Of a DNA stretch of 64,000 nucleotides, positions 45,935 to 56,336 are shown one piece after another. Under the pieces are notes generated by a model that was not told the DNA's origin, made no database searches, and saw only the letters and a program-made list of their open reading frames with translations. The position numbers and the translations under genes were made by a program. The DNA lies in assembly GCA_964017185.1 (NCBI GenBank), contig OZ024877.1:9580201-9644200 (forward strand), given 5' to 3'. Positions within the stretch are counted from its first letter, which is position 1, and each line of letters begins with the position of its first letter. Origin of the DNA: Rugalucina vietnamica (Eukaryota > Mollusca > Bivalvia > Lucinida > Lucinidae).

Positions 45935-47210
45935 ACCACCTCAAGTGTTACCATGGTTTGAAACCCTCCTGTTTGTATTCTACATTCCCACTGGAATCCT
46001 ACTGACGGTTGAATATCATCTTGAAATTTTTTCTGGCTTGTTTGTTTTCCTTAATGTAGCACTGTTCTGGCGTCTGATACACTATGAAAATACTGACATA
46101 CGCAGCAAGGTAACGTTTATTATTGATATAACCAAACTGCATTGAACATAAATAAGAACAAAACTTTGCTGTATAGAACTCAGGACATACATAGATGATA
46201 TAAGAATGCACGATACATAATATGACAAACATACAAAATGCATTTGTTAAACAAATAACAATGAAGCAATTTGTATTTTCCCACAATTTGCCATATCTAA
46301 TATAGGTGGATGGCTCCCATGTCAATGTAAATCAAAATCTTCCTTGTAGTTGCTCAAAGGGTAAATATCCATGTAGTTGGTCATAGGGCAAATATTAATG
46401 TTCTTGGTCATAGGGCAAATACTTATGTAGAAAAAATAGTGTTGATAAGTTTCTGAAGAACGTGAATATTTGACAGTAATTCACTCTGGCTCCATGTTGG
46501 AAATTCTAAAAGGTCACTGACAAGGCTAAGATAGCCGAAACCACGGTATGGCGCATCCCTTTTCTCATTCGTGTTCTCAATTTCGATTTTATTCAACTAC
46601 CTGAAAGGGGAAATCTTTCATTTATTTTCAGACAATCCTAATCAGTGTATACCTAGGGTATATCGGGGCATTTCTACAACATGGAAAGGACAGGAGATTC
46701 AAATGGTGCGGATACTTTGGTGTGTCTGTGCATGTTCTCGCCCATACAATTCGGATGCTGATAAGAAACGCTTTAGAGGATACAACTGCTTTTGTTTTGT
46801 ACATTGCTTTTCTTTTTGTGTGTTTACGTATGTATGTTGTTTCTGCGAAAGTACTTTGGGAAAGCTTCATATTACTTTTGATTTGTCTAGAATTTTCAAA
46901 TTCAAATATGTACACTGTTTGGAGAAAAGTCCGTTTTCGAGACTACATGAGAACAGAGCACACATTTATTGGAACAGACGCTGTGATTGACAGTAATATC
47001 AATATGCACATATTTTTTGTCAGTATCAGCATAATTGTTTGGTTAATATATAATCGTCTTACAAATCAAATAAACGAAAAGGCAAGGTACAGTCAAAATT
47101 ATAATGGTTCCTGTAGACCTCGAACCCATAAAGTATTTTTAGCAGTGTATAGCTTCATTTTAGTCTGCGTTGTGTGCACATATTTTGAGGATACATACAA
47201 AAATGGTTGA
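45935..47210 (+). CDS. Polytopic membrane protein, last two exons (unrecognised)
   Basis: Two exons join in frame: 45935-46109 (first base completes a codon, ends AAG before GTAACG) and 46632-47210 (after TTATTTTCAG, starts ACA, stop TGA). Together they encode ~250 residues with six to eight hydrophobic segments, for example LLFVFYIPTGILLTV, FSGLFVFLNVALF, TAFVLYIAFLFVCLRM, VLWESFILLLICLEF, MHIFFVSISIIVWLI and VFLAVYSFILVCVVCTYF. The charged loops HGKDRRFKW and WRKVRFRDYMRTEH lie between them. It is presumably an integral membrane protein. I do not recognise the family. Upstream exons, which must end with two bases of a codon, were not found. The 522-bp intron is ordinary. A second TTTCAG/ACCACCTC acceptor 20 bp upstream would shift the frame to an early stop. 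Confidence 0.55.
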
Positions 47211-47214
47211 AAAA

Positions 47215-47475
47215 TCACAAATCAGGAAAGCATGCCTGTGAAAAATATACCCCTTTAAACCCCACTTTTATACAGAAACACTGAGGTTTGCAGGGGTGTT
47301 CCTAATTTTCTTATTTTTGATTCTTAACATAGATTGTGGGTACTCGTTAGAACCACCTCGCCGAGACGGATCTAACGTGTACCCACACTTAATGTATTGA
47401 GACAAAAATAGAAATTTACCAATGAGATTTTCAAGTTTTGCTTTAAAAAAATCTATATTGCATGTGCAAGTTTTC
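47215..47475 (-). repeat. P2 element copy
   Basis: Blocks in family order: CCTTTAAACCCCACTTTTAT, TTTGCAGGGGTGT, AACATAGATTGTGGGTACTC, GTTAGAACCACCTCGCCGAG, then CATGTGCAAGTTTTCG. The right palindrome arm is mutated. It starts five bases after the stop codon of the membrane-protein gene, so it may supply that gene's 3' UTR. Confidence 0.75.
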
Positions 47476-47601
47476 GTAATGTATTAGCTCATAAACATGT
47501 ATGTCAACAAGTTTCACTTGCATACCAACTACATTATTTTTGTCGAACACATTGTTTCTCTATTAGAGTTATATTATATTCATTGCATGGGTTGGTGGAC
47601 A

Positions 47602-47703
47602 GAGTACTCCACCCAGGATAACCTATTACAGGGAACTCGGAGGTTCGGGGAACTCCCAAACCTCAGAGTTCCCTGTAACAGGTAATCCTGGGTGGTACTC
47701 CAG
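47602..47703. repeat. ~100-bp near-perfect hairpin
   Basis: GAGTACTCCACCCAGGATAA ... ACAGGGAACTCGGAGGTT is mirrored by AACCTCAGAGTTCCCTGTAA ... ATCCTGGGTGGTACTCC. Arms are ~45 bp with few mismatches around a ~12-bp loop. Unlike P1 and P2 there is no separate end repeat. It may be a very short fold-back MITE. Confidence 0.8.
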
Positions 47704-48010
47704 AACCAAACAAACAAACACTGACTATTGAAATGGCTGGCATTATTAGTCAGATTTGGACTTCGTGCTTATTTTCATCATTATCTGGTTCCCAATCAGG
47801 CATACAATTTCAGTCTCAAATATGGAATCAAAGTTATTGAAAAAAACCATAGTTTCATAATTTAATAACTTTTTCATCAAAATAAAATTTACAAAAACAA
47901 CTTTGTGGTAAAACCCAAAATACATCATTCATCTTGAAGTCTGCAAAGTTTCACCTTGATTAATTAAAAAATAAGCCCACATAGATTGAGTTTTGTGAGG
48001 TTACATGTAA

Positions 48011-48247
48011 TGAGCCGCATCGTGAGAAAACCGGATTTTTGCCTAGGCGAAAACAAAGGCGCAGATCAGCTTCGCGGTAACCGCGAAGCTGATCAGCGCC
48101 TTTGTTTTCGCTACACGGATAGTACAATTCCTTTTCTTCTTAAATCCGAAATTTCAAGCTTCTAGCTCTTTTCTGAGCTTGTACAGGCCGGTTTGTGTCG
48201 GACCTGGTCGGAAACCCCGAAGACCGGTTTTCTCGCGTCGCGGCTCT
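48011..48247 (+). repeat. P1 element, full length (237 bp)
   Basis: Ends TGAGCCGCATCGTGAGAAAA and TCTCGCGTCGCGGCTCT, flanked by AA on both sides. The central palindrome is intact (TTCGCGGTAACCGCGAA at its core). Confidence 0.92.
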
Positions 48248-48473
48248 AATAAGAAAATGAATGAAATATTTCAAATCGAGTGACAATTTACTAATTTTAG
48301 TAACATTTGCCTGTCATGATTACCTAAAGGGGGCGCTTCTTCTACTGCTGACTGGAAGTGGAATCCAAATTAATATTGTGTTTTAACAAGTTATGAACTT
48401 ATATTTCGAGGTACATGTGTATTTTAGTTATCACCCATGAGCATAAAAAGCGCATAAAATGCCTTATATCATT

Positions 48474-48746
48474 ACGAAAACTTGCCCATGCAATAAACAG
48501 ATTTTTTATCTTGAAAAAATTGAGAATTTTCAGCTGAAAAATATTGATATTTTTCTTATTTTTGCTCAAAACATAGATTGTGGGTACACGTTAGAACCGC
48601 CTCGCCGAGGCGGTTCTAACGAGTACCCACAATCTATGTTTTGGAGCAAAAATAAGAAAAATTGGTGTACCCCTGCAAACCCCAGTTTTACTATATAAAA
48701 GTGGGGTTCGAGGGGGTAAACTTTTCATGGACATGTTTTCCTGATG
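48474..48746 (+). repeat. P2 element, intact reference copy
   Basis: End repeats ACGAAAACTTGCCCATGCAA and CATGGACATGTTTTCCTGATG are inverted relatives. The core, 48550-48662, is a ~110-bp near-perfect palindrome centred at ~48604 (GTTAGAACCGCCTCG / CGAGGCGGTTCTAAC, extended by GATTGTGGGTAC / GTACCCACAATC). Confidence 0.85.
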
Positions 48747-48807
48747 CATGACGGAACACTATTTTGCGATGATTGTACATGTAACATCATTTACATTTTT
48801 GACATGT

Positions 48808-49089
48808 CATCAGGAAAACTGTCCGTGCAATAAATACCCCCTTAAACATGTTAAACCTCACTTTTATATAGTAAAACTGCGGTTTGCAGGGGTATACTTA
48901 TTTTTCTTATTTCGCTCCAAAACATAGATTGTGGGTACTCGTTTGAACCGCCTCGGCGCGGCGGTTCTAACATGTACCCACAACCTATGTTCTGAGCAAC
49001 AATAAGAAAAATATCAAAAGTTTTCCACTGAAATTTTTCATATTTTACAACTTTAAAAATCACTGTATAATGCATGGGCATGTTTTGTT
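48808..49089 (-). repeat. P2 element, inverted neighbour copy
   Basis: Same blocks in reverse order starting CATCAGGAAAACTGTCCGTG and ending GCATGGGCATGTTTTG. The palindrome centre is mutated on one arm (CGCCTCGGCGCGGCGG). It lies ~60 bp from the intact copy in opposite orientation. Confidence 0.8.
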
Positions 49090-49372
49090 TATTTTTTAAC
49101 TTGTTTCATACGTTTGTTTGTTGTTTTCATCAGTAGTGTGCGCTAATTTGAACGATATTCTGTTACTTAAACTTAAGTTCATAAAATTAAGCGCACTGAG
49201 CGCAAATTTGAACGAATAAGGTATGTTCTTCTGTTTGCTTCTTAAGTTGGAATTGCTATAATGAACTACATGTACGTGTAAATAAAATTCTGAATTCTGA
49301 TTCTCAACTTGATTTTATTTCACACCTGTTAATATTGACCTGCACATCAGGGAAAATTCATCCTTTTTAGCT

Positions 49373-50298
49373 CGTCTGTACAGAAGTACAGGAAGAGCTA
49401 TTGCAGTCACCCCGGCGTCGGCGTTAGCATCGGCGTTGCTCAAAATGTTAAAGTGTTTGGTTAAAGTTTTTTTTGAGTCTATATCTCTTGACCTTGTTGA
49501 TGGATCAAGTTGATACTTTGCATGTTGGTAGATATTAGTCTGAATGTTTATGCTGTACCATCATGACCCACCTGGGTGACCCTGAGGTCAAGGTCACGGA
49601 CTTAGAAATTTTGTGTTAAAGGTTTTGGTTAAAGTTTTTATAAGTCTATATCTCTTGGATATGTAGATGGATCAAGTTGATACTTTGCATGTTAGTAGAT
49701 ATTGGTCTGAAGTTTTATGCTTTACCATCATGACCCACCAGAGTGACCTTAAGTTCAAGGTCACAGACTTTGAAATTTTATGTTAAAGCTTTTGCTTAAA
49801 GTGTTTTGAACTGTATATTGCTGGAACAGATGGGTGGATCTAGTTGATACATTGCTGTTAGATAGTATTGTTAAGTTTTATGCTCTAGCATCTTAACGCA
49901 CCTGTGGTCGAGGTCACAGACTTAGAAATAGATGGATCACGTTGAACTTTGCATGTTTGTCACAGACTTTGAAGTTTATGTTAAAGCTTTTGCTTAAAGT
50001 GTTTTGAACTGTATATTGCTGGAACAGATGAATGGATCTAGTTGATACATTGCTGTTAGATATTATTGTTAAGTTTTATGCTGTAGCATCTTAACGCACC
50101 TGTGGTCGAGGTCACAGACTTAGAAATAGATGGATCACGTTGAACTTGTTGGTAAATATTGTTCTGAAGTTTTATGCTGTACCATCACGACCCACCTGAG
50201 TAACATTGAGGTCACTGTCGTGGGTCATAGATTTTAATGGATTTAGTGGCAAAGCACACGTCAGGCGAGCTACGCTGTCCTGCGACAGCTCTTATTTA
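49373..50298 (+). repeat. R3-family repeat with tandem units
   Basis: Starts TTTAGCTCGTCTGTACAGAA and ends CGTCAGGCGAGCTACGCTGT with CCTGCGACAGCTCTT. Inner units repeat ATGGATCAAGTTGATACTTT, TTTATGCTGTACCATCATGA and GAGGTCAAGGTCACAGACTT. Two ~180-bp units (49800-50130) are almost identical. Same plan as R1 and R2. The LINE begins exactly at its 3' end. Confidence 0.75.
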
Positions 50299-50806
50299 TT
50301 TTTGGTTTGACGACAAATGTACGGAGGCACGGACAAATTTTAAACGAGCTCGAAATATTTTTTCAAAACATAAAAATGATATGAATAGACAAAATTTTAT
50401 AACGGCAAGAAATAAATATAATAAAATAAAACGGCTATCAAAACTTAAATATAAACAAAAAATAGGACGAGAAGTTAGTGATATGGCAAAAAAGAAACCA
50501 AAAGATTTTTGGAAATCGATTAAAAATACATTCAAGAAAAAATCAACCACATCTGATAAATTAACAGCGGCAGACCTATTTGATCATTTTAAATCAGTAA
50601 TTGGTAAGGAGCAGGACAGTACAGAAGATCACGGTTTTAGCTTAAATAACGAAAATCTCCAAAATGAATACTTAGATAGTGAAATTTCCGAAAATGAAAT
50701 AAAATGTGCGGTCTTTTCACAAAAGAATAATAAAAGTACAGGTACTGACCAACTTTGTGCAGAGCTCTTTAAGGCAGCATATGACATAATTTCACCATTT
50801 CTATAA
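50299..50806 (+). pseudogene. LINE ORF2, linker and RT N-terminal part
   Basis: Residues begin YFWFDDKCTEARTNFKRAR and pass through a Lys-rich linker (SDMAKKKPKDFWKSIKNTF) to SENEIKCAVFSQKNNKSTGT. That last segment is the conserved RT region 0/1 (KSTGxD). WFDxxC then KxRxxF is the standard joint between endonuclease and RT in this superfamily. The frame stops at 50804-50806 and the protein continues in other frames. Confidence 0.85.
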
Positions 50807-51311
50807 GTACTTTTTAATAGATTATTGTCTAACAGTGAATACCCTAGACTATGGGGTGAAGGTATCATTGTTCCAATTTTTAAAGGCGGAAACCCAGATG
50901 AGGGGAATTACTTTAATAAATATATTGGGAAAAATCTATTCTCAAATTTTACTTAATAGACTAAACAAATGGGCGGAATGTGAAAAAAGATTTTAGACAC
51001 TCAATTCGGTTTTCAAAAAGGTAAACCAACAATAGACTGCATATTCACTCTTCACTCAGTTATAGCCAAAACTTTAGATTCTGGAGAAAAGCTTTACTGT
51101 ATATTCATTGACTACGAAAAGGCATTCGATAAAATAGACAGATCCCTATTATGGCAAAAGTTACTTAAAGAAGATGTTAGTGTTAAATTGGTTAAAGCTT
51201 TATGTTCTATGTATACTGTCGTAAAGTCATGTATTAGATACCATTCTTGTAGGTCACGTTTTTTTCAATTCACATGTTGGGTTAAAGCAAGGGGACCCCA
51301 GTTCTCCACTT
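50807..51311 (+). pseudogene. LINE ORF2, RT fingers/palm with frameshifts and stops
   Basis: Conserved RT segments appear in changing frames: a TLDYG/WGEG-like stretch, IVPIFKGG at ~50866, then INILGKIYSQILLNRLNKW, QFGFQKG, the IDYEKAFD motif with the first catalytic Asp at ~51110, and GLKQGDPSSPLLF at ~51283-51320. At least two frameshifts and a nonsense codon (TAG in KKILD) break the chain. The copy cannot make active enzyme. Confidence 0.75.
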
Positions 51312-52604
51312 TTGTTCATGATGTTTATAAATGATATTGTTCAACATATTAACGATGATTTTAATGAAATTTTCTCCTTTCAAGAACTTAGATTGTTCAT
51401 TCTACTATATGCAGACGATGCTGTGTTATTCGCAAAATCGCCAAAAGTTCTCCAATCTCTTTTGCATGACCTAGAAATATACTATTTAGCATATGGCTTA
51501 AAAATGAATACGACTAAGACAAAAGCAATGACTTTTGAAAATAGTAGAAGACATACATGTACACATTATGATTTTTACCTCAACAATGTTAAACTAGAAC
51601 TTGTTACATCTTTCAAATATTTAGGTATACACTTTTTTAAAAATGGACATTGGCATAGAACCCAAGATAGATTAGCAAAACATGCACCCTTTGCTTTACA
51701 TAACTTATTTACAATCTTCCGCGAAATTGAACTACCGACTCCAGAGAAATGTAAACTGTTCGATTCACTAGTTGGCTCTATTCTTAATTATGGCGCTGAA
51801 GTCTGGGGTATGTACGAAGCTAATGATGTTGAAATGCTCCACACAAAGTTTTGTAGGTATATATTACAAGTTAGAAAATCAACAAACTTAACCGGATTAT
51901 ATGGAGAACTAGGAAGGACGCCTATGCTTATTGGTAGAAAACTATGTATGATTAGATACTGGATAAAAATTTTAAAAGCAGATGATGATTTTGTACCTAA
52001 GAAAATTTATTCTATGTTGAAAGATGATGCGGACAACAATAAGAATTATCATGGTTTAAATTGGGCATCTCAGATAAAATCTATTTTATGCGGTATTGGG
52101 CTAAACTATTTCTGGATACAACAAGCAGAAATTGAAATACCTTTTAATGTTATAAAAACAAAAATATTAGACATTTACAAGCAAACTTGGTATACAGAAA
52201 TAAATAACTCTAACAGATTGTCAGCATATGCTCGTTTTAAACACGATTTTATGTGCGAAAAATATCTTGATTTCATATCAGACAAGAAATATAGGGTGGC
52301 TCTTAGTAAATTTAGGTTATCTTCACATGATCTGGAGATTGAACGGGGGCGACATGTTAACACAAATAGGAGTGATCGTTTATGCAGATTTTGTAATGGT
52401 ACGTACATCGAAAATGAATATCATTTTTTGCTTGTCTGCCCTCTATATAGGGATCTTAGAATAAAATATTTTAAACCATACTATCGTCGATGGCCGAATT
52501 TAAACAAATTCGATGATCTTATGTGCAATACAAGTAAAAATGTTATCCTTAATGTAGCTAAATATATATATTTTGCATTTCAATTACGCAAAGAAAATTT
52601 GTAA
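51312..52604 (+). pseudogene. LINE ORF2, RT catalytic YADD to C-terminal CCHC
   Basis: A 430-residue open frame. The RT catalytic box YADDAVLF is at residues 33-40 (51408 on). It is followed by LGI-HFFKNG, a thumb region with LNYGAEVWGMYEA and LQVRKSTNLTGLYGELGRTP, and a C-terminal zinc knuckle CRFCNGTYIENEYHFLLVCP (C-x2-C-x9-H-x4-C spacing). Such an ORF2 reverse-transcribes its own RNA at nicked DNA and can also mobilise SINEs. The long intact frame implies a fairly recent insertion, but it is disabled upstream. Nearest superfamily is CR1/L2/Jockey, which I cannot resolve by eye. Confidence 0.88.
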
Positions 52605-52790
52605 CATTTTGATACTTGATACTTATTTGTCTTGTATGTTTACATGTATTTGCTAGTTATGTGCATGCTATAAGCCGTAATTGCTACTCGGCTTCATTTT
52701 CATGTACTGTTCTCACTACTGTATATATTTTATGTAGGCTTTAAGCTGTGTTTTGCTTTATGCTGAATAAAGTTATTTGTATTTTGAAAT

Positions 52791-53163
52791 ATCATTGAAC
52801 AAGTATTCATTTAAATTTATATTCCTACTATACTTTGAAGTTTCACACTTTACTCATAGAAAAACATCATACTTTCATACACGTGCTACTTATTTACATT
52901 TCTGATGCGGAGTCTTTATAATTCTATAGAACTGAAATGCATTTAACAATTCCATGAACACAATCGTGTCACACGACGTCACATGATCAAAAGTGACGCC
53001 AAATAATCATGACTCTCAACAATGTGATAGGACGTTGTAAACATTATGATGTCATCGATGGCGTTCCGCTGTTTTCAATGCACGCTGTGTGTTATTTCTC
53101 TATTTGAGATCGCAATGATAATTTTTCAACATGTGATAAGGAAAAATTGAATGTAAATATATA
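52791..53163. other. Unassigned
   Basis: AT-rich, ending in an ATATATA flank of the next P1 copy. Confidence 0.35.
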
Positions 53164-53400
53164 TGAGCCGCCCCATGGGAAAAACCAACAATCTGCATAG
53201 GCGAAAACAAAGACGCAGATCAGCTTCGCGGTAACCGCGAAGCTGATCAGCGCCTTTGTTTTCGCTTCACGGGTAGCACAATTCCTCTACTTTCTAAATC
53301 CAAAATTTCCAGTCTCTAGTCGTATTCTGTGCTTGTACAGCCCAGTTTGTGTGGGACCTGTTCGGAAACCACTTTGTTGGTTTTCCCACATGGCGGCTCA
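53164..53400 (+). repeat. P1 element, full length (237 bp)
   Basis: TGAGCCGCCCCATGGGAAAA ... CCCACATGGCGGCTCA, TA on both flanks, palindrome core TTCGCGGTAACCGCGAA intact. Confidence 0.93.
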
Positions 53401-53474
53401 TATGCAAAGTTTACTTTTTCTGCTGTTCTTGGAACTATGAACCGGAGTGGGTCGCTAGCAAAACTTACGTGAAC

Positions 53475-53720
53475 CCATTTGAATTGATGCTTTACGTCCC
53501 ACTCAACAGCTTCGGTCATGTCGGGATGCTGCCTCGGCTTAATGGGACTTTTACCCAAAATTAGGATGTCATGACTTCCAAAAAGTGCTTTATATATAAC
53601 AATCAAGCAAGCTTATATGGAAGGTTTGAAATGAACCACTTTTCCTAGGCAGGCTCAACCAGTAATCAGATGGCTGGTCACACAAGCCGTCCATCTATTT
53701 CTTAAGTCCTCAATGGGTGG
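53475..53720 (+). repeat. R6 interspersed repeat
   Basis: TTTACGTCCCACTCAACAGC, GGTTTGAAATGAACCACTTTTCCTAGGCAGG and AAGCCGTCCATCTATTTCTT recur in the same order at 56570-56840 inside intron 1 of the VWA gene. Confidence 0.7.
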
Positions 53721-53831
53721 GGGTAAGGACAAAATACGGGAACAAAATTGCGTGTTGTAAAAAAAACAAAAAACATTCATTTCTCAATGAAAGATACTGT
53801 CGTGTTTACTCGACATACATGTATAAATTAA

Positions 53832-54087
53832 TGAGCTGCGTCGTCACGGAGTAAACCGACGATTTGTCTACAGGAAAACCGAGACGCAGATCAGCTGTCC
53901 AGTATTATTGTAGATCTGTTCAGCGCCTTTGGTTTCGCCTCACAGATATTACAAGCCCTCTACCTCCATCTATTAAATCCGAAATTTCAAGCGTCTAGCA
54001 TGCTTCTGTGAATGTACAGGCCGGTTTGTGTCGGACCGAGTCAACCAGAAAACCTCCGAAGACCGGTTATCTCGCGACAGGACGATT
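53832..54087 (+). repeat. P1 element, diverged copy
   Basis: Starts TGAGCTGCGTCGTCACGG and carries AGACGCAGATCAGCTGTCCA and GTACAGGCCGGTTTGTGTCG. The palindrome core is largely destroyed and the right end is worn. Confidence 0.75.
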
Positions 54088-54251
54088 CTATTGTAACGGC
54101 CCTGGTGACATTAATACAGGCTTGGTCGTCCTTATTGCAGGCAGACAAAATCTAGATACTAACCTATGCTTGATAAGTACAAACTATAGCTGTTTTATCT
54201 TCAGTTGGTGTAAAAGCAACATGTATTGTGGGCCATTGCGTCCATTTTATT

Positions 54252-54475
54252 TGAGTGGCCGCATGGGAAAACCAACAATCTGCGTAGGCGAAAACAAAGG
54301 CGTAGATCAGCTTCGCAGTCACTGCGAAGCTGATCAGCGCCTTTGATAATACAATTCCTCTACTTTCTAAATCCGCCAGTCTCTAGCTATCTTCTGTGGT
54401 AGTAAATATGTACATCCTGGTTTGTGTCCGACCTGGTCGGAACCCAAACTGTTAGTTTTCTCACGCACATGCTCA
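54252..54475 (+). repeat. P1 element, slightly shortened copy
   Basis: Starts TGAGTGGCCGCATGGGAAAA. The core TTCGCAGTCACTGCGAA is an alternative but still fully paired version. The element loses ~13 bp after GCGCCTTTG and ends CACATGCTCA. Confidence 0.85.
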
Positions 54476-54574
54476 TATAAAATCATACAGATAGAGGCGT
54501 GATTGTTCACTGTAAAAAGGTGCGGAGCCAGTTCCATGAGTTAACCTGTAAGTACCCTTGCCCAGTTTAAATAC

Positions 54575-54760
54575 ACTAGAAAACAGGTCCGACGCAAACC
54601 GAGCTATACAAGTACAAAGAATGGCTAGAGGCTGGAATGTTTGGTTTTAGAGAGTTGAGGAATTGTAAGTAACATGTATCCGTGTAGCTAAAACAAATGC
54701 GCTGATCAACTGCGCAGCTACTGCTGCTCCATTGCAGAATATTGGCTTTCCCTTTCAGGG
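54575..54760 (-). repeat. P1 element, old truncated copy
   Basis: AACAGGTCCGACGCAAACCG, AAGTACAAAGAATGGCTAGA and GAATGTTTGGTTTTAGAGAG are degenerate reverse-orientation P1 blocks. The palindrome is degraded (GCTGATCAACTGCGCAGCTA). Confidence 0.6.
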
Positions 54761-54959
54761 CCAATTTATGTGAAAAAAAGTTTATAGGTTATGACGCTCC
54801 CATGTGAAACTTTATGCAACAACATCTGTGCCTTGCAGTCATAAAACAATATCGTAGACGGCAGTTCTTGTTGTCCTTGACTTAACTCGTTCTCATTAAT
54901 AATCACTCTTAAACACCTTAAATTGTGGGGCGCTTCTGTATACTTGGGTAGTTCATGTA

Positions 54960-55070
54960 CTTTGCTCCAAGACACAGCATGGCGCCGGTGGGATTCGTAA
55001 CCGTCGGCGAGGACCTCTCGATTCGGGGTTCGACTCCTAGCACAAGGCCACCGCGCCCCTTGCAATATTT
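54960..55070 (+). repeat. tRNA-like / SINE-like fragment
   Basis: GGTTCGACTCCTAGC (B-box-like) follows CGTAACCGTCGGCGAGGACC, and the reverse strand has GGGCGCGGTGGCCTTGTGC (A-box-like). No clean cloverleaf in either orientation. Confidence 0.35.
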
Positions 55071-55086
55071 ACCCAGCATGTATATT

Positions 55087-55323
55087 TGAGCCGCCTCATG
55101 GGAAAACCAACAATCTGCATAGGCGAAAACAAAGACGCAGATCAGCTTCGCGGTAACCGCGAAGCTGATCAGCGCCTTTGTTTTCGCTACTCGGATAGTA
55201 CAACTCCTCCTCTACTTAACTCCAAAATTTCAAGCTTCTAGCCCGTTTCTGTGCTTGTACAGGCCGGTTGTGTGTGGGACCTATTCGGAAACCACATTGT
55301 TGGTTTTCCCAAGAGGCGGCTCA
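55087..55323 (+). repeat. P1 element, full length (237 bp)
   Basis: TGAGCCGCCTCATGGGAAAA ... CCCAAGAGGCGGCTCA with intact palindrome. Flanks are TT and TA, so the 2-bp duplication is not exact here. Confidence 0.92.
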
Positions 55324-55454
55324 TATATATTTGATGTAATGATTGGGACCATGACGGTTTACAAACAAACTTAACGTCTTTAAAAATGACTTTGATACAA
55401 TAAACTGCATGATGTCTCCATGATGAGCTACTGACCGACTGATCAAAGTGCAAA

Positions 55455-55625
55455 ACATTACGAAAACACGTCCATGCAATATACATAGATTTTTAAAGCT
55501 GCAAAAATTGAAAATTTTCTGCTGAAGAAAAAATGGTACTGTCCACGTAGGTTTGCTCAAAACATTGATTGCGGGTACGCGTTATTCTACAGAGTAGCCA
55601 CAATCTATTTCTGACCCAAAAATGA
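55455..55625 (+). repeat. P2 element, degraded copy
   Basis: TTACGAAAACACGTCCATGC, AATATACATAGATTTTTAA, GCTCAAAACATTGATTGCGG and GTAGCCACAATCTATTTCTG are P2 blocks. The palindrome centre is reduced. Confidence 0.65.
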
Positions 55626-55631
55626 AATAAA

Positions 55632-55868
55632 TGAGCCGCCCCATGGGAAAACTACCAATCTGCATATGCGAAAACAAAGGCGCAGATCAGCTTCGCAGTA
55701 ACTTCGAAGCTGATCAGCGCCTTTGTTTTCGCTGCACGGATAGTACAATATTTTTTTCTTCTAAAATCCGAAATTTCAAGCTTGTAGCCTGCATCTGTGC
55801 TTGTACAGGCCGGTTTGTGTCGGACCTGCTCGGAAACCACATTGTTGGTTTTCCCACGAGGCGGCTCA
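55632..55868 (+). repeat. P1 element, full length (237 bp)
   Basis: TGAGCCGCCCCATGGGAAAA ... CCCACGAGGCGGCTCA, AA on both flanks. One arm of the palindrome core has a point change (GCAGTAACTTCGAA). Confidence 0.93.
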
Positions 55869-56289
55869 AATATACCCTAACATCTCAATTTTGGATCAGT
55901 GTGGTATGCTTTTCATGGACATGTTTTCCTCATGACAGAAAACCTAAAATTATGGCATGCCGTGCATTACGTACACGCCTTAAGTTTTTTTTACCTAGGA
56001 CAATGCCGGGATTATTATTTATCTCACTGTAAATGTTGCATGGTTCCACAAAATCGAAGGCACTTGCCTTTTTCCGGGAGGTTACAAACTGGTGCTTTTC
56101 GAGGAACCTGTGGACGGGCGATGTTGTGTCTTTCAGTGAACGTTTCTGATATATTTAAATGCGTATACATTTTTTTCGAATTCAAAGATTTAGCACACTG
56201 CAATTTAGCACAATGCAAAAAGATGTATCAAAAGTGCCTTTTATCTAGGACAGTTCAGACAGACAAAAGATAACCTTTTTACAGAGACG

Positions 56290-56298
56290 TATATAAAA
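56290..56298 (+). promoter_or_regulatory. TATA box of the VWA/TSP1 gene
   Basis: TATATAAAA lies 38 bp upstream of the start codon that opens the signal-peptide exon. With usual TATA-to-TSS spacing, transcription would start near 56320, giving a very short 5' UTR (~15-20 nt). No intron lies between it and the ATG. Confidence 0.7.
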
Positions 56299-56336
56299 CA
56301 CTTATCTGTCTGTGTGAGGCCATTGCCACTGTGAAC

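Larger units (their letters stand above)
50299..52790 (+). mobile_element. 5'-truncated non-LTR retrotransposon (LINE)
   Basis: Coding blocks of a Jockey/CR1/L2-type ORF2 run from 50299, followed by a short 3' UTR ending AATAAAGTTATTTGTATTTT. The apurinic endonuclease domain is absent, as expected from incomplete reverse transcription. It abuts the R3 repeat end. Confidence 0.85.
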
